In this document: positions 57,489 through 64,000 of the stretch, piece by piece | How the letters are laid out: each line of letters opens with the position of its first letter | Numbering within the stretch: the stretch's first letter is position 1 | From: Albifimbria verrucaria | Taxonomy: Eukaryota > Ascomycota > Sordariomycetes > Hypocreales > Stachybotryaceae | DNA: 64,000 nucleotides | Assembly (NCBI GenBank): GCA_020081605.1 | Contig: JAHREC010000013.1 | Coordinates: 3,844,001 to 3,908,000, forward strand | Direction of reading: 5' to 3' | Position numbers and translations under genes: made by a program | The notes under the pieces: model-generated | Told to the model about the DNA's origin: nothing | Databases searched by the model: none | What the model saw: only the letters and a program-made list of their open reading frames with translations

Positions 57489-59326
57489 ATGACCCTGGAT
57501 ACTGATCCGGAGCGAGCCTCTGGCCGGCACACAGACCTCGGCGTTGAGCGCCCGTCTTCTCGAGCTCCGACTCGACCGGAGCCGAGAAGCGTGCGGGCCA
57601 AGATGCCCACGCCGAAGCAACAGACACCTCCCAGGACGGGCATGTCGTCACGGAACCTCTCAAGGGAGAGCCGTCTGTCGCGGCAGATCTCACGTCCTGC
57701 CACCCAACTCAGTCTCGGGCATCTTCACGCCGCTCTCGACGCCCGGTCCCCGTGCCGAGGTCCGAGAGGCGAGGCTTGTTTGCCAGCCTCGCCATCGTGC
57801 CCGAGGTCGAGAGCCCCTATGACTACAAGAACTCGACTAAATGGGGCATCACCCTGACAGTTGCCCTGGCCACTGCTGCCGCGCCCTTGGGCTCGACCAT
57901 CTTCTATCGTGAGCAAGAGCTGATTCAAGTATTGTTAGTTGCCGGGCTGTGCTGATTCCGTGTCATGTTCGTAGCTGCTCTTCCTATCCTGACCGCTGAG
58001 TTTGGTGCCTCTGAAACCGTCACCAACCTGTCAGTCGCCTTGTATATGCTGTCCATGTCCATCTTCCCTCTCTGGTGGTCTGCCTTCTCCGAGCAGTTTG
58101 GTCGCCGCACCATCTACATCGTTTCGTTTGCGCTGTTCACCGTGTTCTCCATCGTCTCCGCCCTTAGCACCAACATCGCCATGCTCATTGTCTTTCGAGT
58201 CTGCGCCGGTGGCGCATCTGCCAGTGTGCAAGCTGTTGGTGCCGGCACCGTCGCCGATATCTGGGAGTCGTTTGAGCGCGGTCGTGCTATGGGCATCTTC
58301 TACCTCGGCCCTCTCCTAGGCCCAGTCATTGCACCTGTCATTGGAGGTGTGCTCACCCAAGAGCTCGGATGGCAGGCTACCATGTGGTGTCTTGCCATAT
58401 ATGGTCTGGTCATCTTCCTCCTGCTTCTTTTTCTGCTTCCGGAAACGCTTGCTCGTCGGGCCAAGGATGAGCCATCTGGTGAACCTCTGCAGCTTCGCCG
58501 AACGACTACTATCGAATCTGCCAAGATCCATTCCAAGAAATTCGCCGCTGGCGTGAAGCGGTATCTCATTGATCCCTTGACTGTAATCAAGTTCCTGCGG
58601 TTTCCGCCAGTTCTCATTACTGTCTTCATGGCCGCCATTGCATTCGGCGCTCTGTTCGTATCTAATATTTCTATCCAACAAAAGTTCTCTCATCCCCCTA
58701 CAACTATGGGCAACTCACTCTTGGTCTTCTATACATCGCCCCTGGTTCCGGGTACTTTGTCACGTCTTTCTTCGGTGGTCGTTGGATCGACCGCATCATG
58801 ATTCGTCAAGCAAAGAAGGCTAACCGTTACGATGAGAAGGGCAAGCTGGTTTACCTGCCTGAGGACCGTATGAGGGAGAACATATGGGTTGCCCATGTCG
58901 TCTACCCTTTATCCCTATTAACATATGGATGGGCAGTAAGGTACGGCGTCCATGTTGCCGTGCCATCCATAGCGCTCTTCTTCTTTGGTGTCGCGTCCAT
59001 GCTTGTTTTTGTAAGTAACACACGAGCTCTGACGGTGTCGCAATCTCGACTAACACAACATCCCAGGCTACCGCAACCACCATGTTGACTGAGTTCGTAC
59101 GCAAGAAGAGTTCTGCTGGCGTCGCCATCAACAACTTTGTACGCAATATTCTTAGTTGTTTAGGCACCATTGTAGCTGCCCCTTGGATCCATGCCATCGA
59201 CGTAGGTTGGGTTTTCACGATAATTTGCATTTTTGCATGAGCGCTGGATTTCTAGGCACCTGGCTATTGAGAAAGAATGCGTCGAAATGGAGAGCAAGCA
59301 TGGATGAAGCGCTGAAGAACACCTGA
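57489..59326 (+). CDS. MFS drug:H+ antiporter (DHA1, QDR-like)
   Basis: A 12-helix transporter of about 570 residues. A long Ser/Arg/Pro-rich cytoplasmic N-terminus (about 115 residues) leads to YDYKNSTKWGITLTVALA and the first helix. Helix 2-3 loop has the MFS signature WWSAFSEQFGRRTIYI. Helix 5 carries the antiporter motif GPLLGPVIAPVIGGVL, diagnostic of DHA1. A central loop with ESAKIHSKKF precedes the second half. Introns fit at 57909-57974 (splitting Pro in FYPALP) and 59011-59066. One-base losses near 57745, 58695 and 59236 are needed; the corrected end is DEALKNT at 59326. Relatives export drugs, polyamines or dityrosine; the substrate here is unknown. Confidence 0.87.
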
Positions 59327-59567
59327 AGCCAGATCTGATGATTATACTTCCTCGCATTGATTCATCTACAGGCATAGAGCAGATATGAGCATTTGAAACA
59401 GGGCATCTGTTTGTGTATTCAAGATGCAACCAAGCTATACAGGTAGGATATATGTTTCTAAGAACAGTCTTTAACAAATAGAGATAGCATAATATCATGC
59501 TTCGTCATCGCGTTGCTCAACACGGTCTCCAACTCTCCAACCCCTCGTGTCCAATTCTATATCATGT

Positions 59568-60918
59568 CTATGAAGACAGCACAGTAAACTTTGCCTCTTC
59601 CATGCTGAAAAGTTTTCCAAGAGCATCAGAACCAACATTGCCACCACTGAAGATAATGCCAAGATCCCAGACCTGCCCGTTGCTCTCGCGCTCAACCATG
59701 GCGCGGAAGTCCTCGTTAAACAGCACAACAGCCAGGGGTACGCAGGAGCTGGGCTCGACGACCATCTTCATGCGCTCGAAAACAAGGCGCATGGTGGCGA
59801 TGATCTCATCCTCGGTGACGCTATACATGCCTGCGACGAGGCGGCGTTCGTAGATGACCGACCAGGGTAGGCACCCAGTGGCGTACGCAGGCCATCAGCA
59901 ATGGTCAATGACTTGACTGACTCGACACGCTGTCCGGACTCATAGCCACGCTTTGCATCGTCAGCACCTTCGAATGACGGCTCGGAGCCGAACACACGGA
60001 TGCCAGTCCCTTCGCAGCTAAGGGCAACTCCAGAAAGCATGCCGCCGCCGCCACACGGCGTAATAATAGCATCAAGTCCTTTGCCCTCGGTCGAGGATCC
60101 TTGTTGACCCTGATGAGCCAGAGCTTTTTGCTGCTCGAGCACCTGCTCCTGCAGTTCCAAGCCCATGGTGCCTTGGCCGAGGATGATGTCTGGATGGTCG
60201 TACGGCGGGACAAGACGCGCCCCGGTGTCTGCAATGACTTGAGCGGCAACGGCCTCGCGCTCGACGCTGGTGCTGCCACTGAAAATAACGTTGGCTCCAT
60301 AACCCTTCGTAGCAGCAATCTTCTGCGGTACTGAGATGGTAGGCATGACAATGTGTGCCGGAAGACCAATTTCGGCTGCGGCCAGTGCAAGGGCCTGAGC
60401 ATGATTACCTGCATAGTAGGTTAGTATGAGGGATGTCATTATCTGATACAGTTCCTAGTGCGTGGTTTCCATGGGCCGTCTTTCGTTTCGAAGAGAGATA
60501 CCGTAGGGCATTTCAAACAGACACTTCACAGAAAGCAAACATAGCAAGCAAAATATTCCAGAACTGCTCTGGAATTCCTTCTTCTTACCTGAACTGTGCG
60601 TAACAACGCCCTTCTTCATTCCGCCGCCCTCGACGAAACCCGGCTCCTTCACCAATGACTTGACTGCGTGGAACGCTCCTCTAGCCTTGAAGGCACCGAT
60701 GCGCTGCAGGTTCTCGCACTTGAACCAAAGCTTGAACTTGGGCTTAGCCGGCTCCCTGCCCTCCCATCGTGTCCCTTGCAAGTCCTGCACGGAGCTGGCG
60801 AGGCCCGAGAGTGTTTTGTTGGTCTGGACAGGCGTGCGGTGTACCCTGTCCTGGATGATGGCGTGCGCCTTGATGACAGACTCCCGCGAGAGGGGAGAGT
60901 GTTTGCGATATCCGCCAT
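59568..60918 (-). CDS. PLP-dependent serine/threonine dehydratase or serine racemase-like enzyme
   Basis: A fold-type II PLP enzyme of about 390 residues. It has the PLP-lysine motif FKARGAFHA, the phosphate-loop motif SSGNHAQALALAA (split by the intron), PTISVPQKIAATKGYGA, and the Gly-rich PCGGGGMLSGVAL. The C-terminal part contains GLRTPLGAYPW and EPSSCVPLAVVL and ends TVLSS. There is no C-terminal ACT regulatory domain, which argues against the biosynthetic ILV1 type. It therefore fits the catabolic dehydratase/serine racemase branch. The single intron (60588-60409) is 180 nt, longer than others in the window, and contains a perfect hairpin. Several one-base shifts are needed in the N-terminal region (near 60885 and 60790) and near 59850. 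It is convergent with the MFS gene. Confidence 0.85.
60555..60575. repeat. Intronic 8-bp inverted repeat
   Basis: ATTCCAGA (60555-60562) and its exact reverse complement TCTGGAAT (60568-60575) flank a 5-base loop. It lies 13-33 nt inside the intron from the donor at 60588 of the dehydratase gene, so the transcript could form a small stem next to the 5' splice site. Confidence 0.7.
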
Positions 60919-62200
60919 GACGAGGAATACGGAGGTTTTTTTTAGTTATATGTCAAGGTGCTTAGGAGGTGGGAGAATATCTGGGGAAGAGAAAGGAGAC
61001 GAGATAGAGCCAGCGTCTAACACCCGATGTGGAGGATAGTGACTGTCCAAATGGGGCAAGTGTATCAGGCTCGGAAATAACTCGATGAGCGGTTGATTTG
61101 CGTTCCTCGCTCCAGCTTGGTCGGTTCTTGTGCCATTGCAATCGCTGAACTCACTGTATTTATATTATCACTCTGTAGTCGAGGTCTGGACCGTTGCAAG
61201 TTGCGGCTCTTTGCCGAACCAGGAAGCTCCGGGACAGCCGATGGTATCTTGTGCCCTGCCAAGGCCAATATCAACAAATAACGGAAGCGTTTTCAGCCGA
61301 TTTACTACCAAAAGTCCCACCGCCGGTCTGACTCCCTTGATGGGCGGGCTCGAGCTAAAAATCCGCGTAGATACGCACTTGCGCATGCCGCTTCCTAGAT
61401 GTGGAGGAGCAATGGCACGAGGGTTTGTGGAGCATTCAAGGGACTTCCGGGGTTAAAGACGGGCCATTCTGTGAGCTTTGAAGAATAGAGCTCGGCTACC
61501 GATGATCACTGAGCGATGAAGTGGAATATGAGTCGACAAGTGTATGTATTGTATTCGATTTGTTTATTGATTAATATAAGTAGAATCAGTGTGAATTTAT
61601 GTCCTCGTGTCTGTATATTTGCTTGGTGTCACTGATTGATGGTTAGTAGAATAAGGCTCTTACACGCACCCAGGCTTTGGTTTATCTATAGTGTTCCATT
61701 TTGTTTATTTGTTGGTTACTATTTGCCACTTGAAACGTCTCTCGTAGAAAAGGGTGATGCAAACGCCATGGGCACAAGGATGAAGACTTCGTCCAGCAGT
61801 CCGTCACGATGAATCTGCTCCGGCAACCGCAAATACCACTCCCGAGCTGCCTTTATCCAAAGATATAAGAATGCAATTCGATCTAGCTTAAAGATGTAAT
61901 AGAAATGCACCTGACAATTCTTGCGGTTAACAAGGCAACTCCGCAGACTCTTCACCCAACCAAGCCAGTCATAATGCTCGTCAGAAGAGTGATGCTCCTC
62001 CCAAGGACAACGCCTGGGATGCAGCGGACGCCGGATATAATGCTCGTCCCGTCTATACCAGTCACCCTGCACGATGTGCCCTCCTTTCTTCGTCATATGT
62101 GTCTCCGTGCCCTGGTCCCGCAGTGCCTACGCACTTGCTCGTGGAATCGTCGGTGAGGAACTCCAGGACTTATGCCCTCTGCTAATATGTACGTGCACCC
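60919..62200. other. Intergenic region between dehydratase and UBC12 genes
   Basis: A 1.3 kb gap between two - strand genes. It holds the dehydratase promoter and the UBC12 3' region, plus one weak open frame on the - strand (listed separately). It is AT-rich at about 61530-61740. Confidence 0.5.
61719..62096 (-). CDS. Hypothetical protein, 125 residues
   Basis: A single-exon frame directly downstream of UBC12, with many Trp, Tyr and His residues and a FYYIFKLDRIAFLYLWIKAA stretch. No domain is recognisable. It may be a chance frame within a long 3' region; the absence of any frame break over 375 bp is weak support. Confidence 0.2.
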   Translation of the reverse strand: MTKKGGHIVQGDWYRRDEHYIRRPLHPRRCPWEEHHSSDEHYDWLGWVKSLRSCLVNRKNCQVHFYYIFKLDRIAFLYLWIKAAREWYLRLPEQIHRDGLLDEVFILVPMAFASPFSTRDVSSGK

Positions 62201-62993
62201 TTACTTCAGGACCCGGTCGTAGGTGGTACCCTTAACAACTCCTCCACCCATGGCGGTGCGCACATTTCGCTTGAAACCCTCCCGGTTGTTGCGCAGGTCA
62301 TCCGCCGCCTCCTTATTCAACGGATCCGAAGCGTTGGGCTCAAGGAACAGGAACTATTGATGTCTTTGTTAGCATCTATCACCGCTTCAACGAGGAAAGC
62401 GAAACCGCTGTGCATCCAACGAGCAAACTGCTCCACGGCGCCTCGCTCCGTAGACAAGTATTCTCACCTGCAATCCTACGATAACCGCGTTCAAGTTCAA
62501 GACTGGCTTCCAATCTTCTCGCAGAATGTTCAGGCACACCTTGCCCTCGAGGTCGATGTTGGGGTGGTAAATCTTCTCCTTGCATCGCACCTTGGGTGGC
62601 TCGTGAGGAAAGTTCTGGTTGATGGCGAAGCTAAACGTGAACTTGCCCGACCTGTACATGCCCTCATCCGGCTCGATCGTTAGGACAAAGTTGAGAATGT
62701 CGTCGGGGTCCGGGAATTCCGTCTTCATCGTAGAACCCAATGATAGTTCTGACAAGTCTGCAAGCGCGCAGTTAGCTCCAGAAGGCTCCAAGTCAATTGT
62801 GTCATAAAGCGCATTCCACTCACCCTTCTGTACTCGCAGCTGGGCGGCTGTGACCTTCTTCTTCTTGCCGCCGGTGGCCTGTCCCTCAGCATTCTCGGCC
62901 TCCTTCTGCTCCTTTTTCTACATGTAGAGTCAGTACCGAGGGTGCAAGACAAAGAAAAGCATGAGTGCGCACCATAGACCATATCTTCAACAT
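62201..62993 (-). CDS. UBC12: NEDD8-conjugating enzyme E2 (UBC12)
   Basis: E2 enzyme that transfers NEDD8/Rub1 to cullins, acting in cytosol and nucleus. 185 residues. The first exon is MLKIWSM, the Ile/Trp-rich N-terminal tail typical of UBC12 that docks the NEDD8 E1. A KKKK-rich linker follows. The UBC fold contains [40 protein letters not shown] and the catalytic Cys in [15 protein letters not shown]. The end is TTYDRVLK. Introns fit at 62972-62918, 62823-62758 and 62467-62354, all with correct GT..AG ends. This is one of the few multi-exon genes here with no apparent base loss, and it helps to confirm the intron rules used. Confidence 0.96.
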
Positions 62994-63780
62994 CTTCGCT
63001 GGCGGTTACGCCCACGGCGGGGCAATTTCGAGGGTGCGGGAGGGTATTTCTGAGTGTAGACAGAGCTTGTAAGGCTTTGGAAGTCCGGTGCGCCGAAAGT
63101 TGCTCCAAGGGCTTGACCGCACCGTAGGCGAAGCTACCGAGTTCTTATGTAGTGTTTGGAAAAGACTGTTGGTGAATGGGGTCTTGCCTTGCTCAGCGAG
63201 GTATCCCGCCTTGGTCATGATGATGCTTGATAAGATAAGCAGGCAGCCCAACCCAACCAACCCTGCCAACCCTGCCAACCCTGCCACGCCCGAGGTTTAG
63301 GCGCTGTGCAAGTGCATTGCAACATCGAGCACGCCTTACCTACAGTGGGAGGGTAGAAATTCCGCATACCTCGCGCAGATATCTCAACCGTGAATCAACA
63401 GAATATTTAAGAATAAACGATTAAAAATGTCAGAGATTCATGATGACAAAGAAAAAAATCAAAGAAATCATAGGTATTTTCCCACGCCATCACAGATCTG
63501 AATCGTAGTGAATGAAGAAAAAAACAATCATCATGATGGAATTGCAAACTACCTTTTCTATGAACAGTCTTTAAGGCCCCTGTACATCCTGTCCATCATT
63601 GTTACACCAATTTTCTACAACGTAATAATACTAATGTAAAGCCGTACATTGATACCGAGAATTGAAATATGAAAAAACCGTAACAACCAAGGTATCCGGG
63701 AGTAAAGCAATCGTGCTCGATCAGCATAATATCCTGTGCCGTCGAGTTTCTCCCCATAAGCTACCATAAATACGCCATGC
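62994..63780. other. Upstream region of UBC12 and 3' region of the next gene
   Basis: A gap of about 790 bp between two - strand genes. It contains a 9-bp tandem repeat (63258-63284) and an AT-rich stretch at about 63400-63680, probably the 3' untranslated region of the partial gene beyond. The open frame at 63006-63287 (-) owes its Gly/Leu-rich start to the tandem repeat and is not supported. Confidence 0.5.
63258..63284. repeat. Three-copy 9-bp tandem repeat
   Basis: Three perfect copies of CAACCCTGC, with degenerate CCAAC units just before it. It lies about 265 bp upstream of the UBC12 start. Confidence 0.8.
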
Positions 63781-64000
63781 TTATCTCCTTGCGAAGCAGC
63801 ACATGAGACCGGTCTTGCCCAGGAACCAAAGGAAGCCAATGAAGCGGACAATGGACAACACAGCCGTGGCATACAGCAAGAACTTGAAGAAGTTTGCGGT
63901 ACGATCCGAGGCAGATTTCTGCAGGCACACGTTAGTAAAAGCCAAGATAAATACGGTGAGCAGGTGGATAGAGCGGCAAGACTTACTCCGATACCAAAGA
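63781..64000 (-). CDS. C-terminal exons of a small membrane protein, partial
   Basis: Two exons are visible. A last exon at 63918-63781 encodes KSASDRTANFFKFLLYATA, then a hydrophobic helix (LSIVRFIGFLWFLGK) and ends MCCFARR. It is joined across an intron (63986-63919, GTAAGT..CAG) to FGIG at the window edge. The good splice sites and helix with adjacent Arg/Lys suggest a real single- or few-pass membrane protein. The terminal CC pair could be lipidated. I do not recognise the family, and the 5' part is outside the window. Confidence 0.6.
   Translation of the reverse strand, partial: LWYRSKSCRSIHLLTVFILAFTNVCLQKSASDRTANFFKFLLYATAVLSIVRFIGFLWFLGKTGLMCCFARR

Overview
The window is nuclear DNA of a filamentous ascomycete, most likely a sordariomycete and perhaps of the order Hypocreales. 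The evidence is many short introns (about 50-115 nt) with GT..AG ends and CTAAC-like branch sites, a StuA-type APSES regulator, a DUF3433 membrane-protein family found in filamentous fungi, a CCG-6-like wall protein and a fungal PNGase A homologue. The order-level placement is inference. I recognise about 17 genes. Nothing prokaryotic or viral and no intact transposon was seen, and no RNA gene could be supported.

Layout. 0.3-14.4 kb: two large DUF3433 membrane-protein paralogues on the + strand. Between them lie an amidohydrolase_2 (rhamnono-lactonase-like) gene and a convergent coiled-coil protein gene. A diverged repeat of about 112 bp lies on each side of the second paralogue. 15.5-24.4 kb: ketol-acid reductoisomerase (ILV5), a secreted PNGase A-like protein and the StuA regulator, all on the - strand. 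24.4-36.9 kb: a 12.5 kb stretch with no recognisable gene between stuA and a divergent BRCT-domain gene; it is full of simple repeats. 39.4-44.6 kb: a propionyl-CoA-synthetase-like enzyme ending in the peroxisomal signal SKL, then a CCG-6-like GPI wall protein. 44.6-49.4 kb: another gene-poor stretch. 49.4-64 kb: a compact housekeeping block with quinone oxidoreductase, dienelactone hydrolase, replication protein A large subunit, gamma-glutamyl phosphate reductase (PRO2), a DHA1 MFS transporter, a serine/threonine dehydratase-like enzyme, the NEDD8-conjugating enzyme UBC12, and the last exons of a small membrane protein.

Most genes cannot be read in one frame even after introns are removed. 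The breaks are nearly always the apparent loss of one base, usually in a short homopolymer, and they hit essential genes (ILV5, RPA1, PRO2) as well as others. I read this as sequencing or assembly error rather than gene decay. The coordinates therefore give the span of each gene, not a clean reading frame.

The genes do not form one pathway. Two amino-acid biosynthesis genes (ILV5, PRO2) and an amino-acid dehydratase are present but far apart. The most interesting features are the DUF3433 pair with its flanking repeats, the very large upstream region of stuA, and the SKL-tailed acyl-CoA synthetase.
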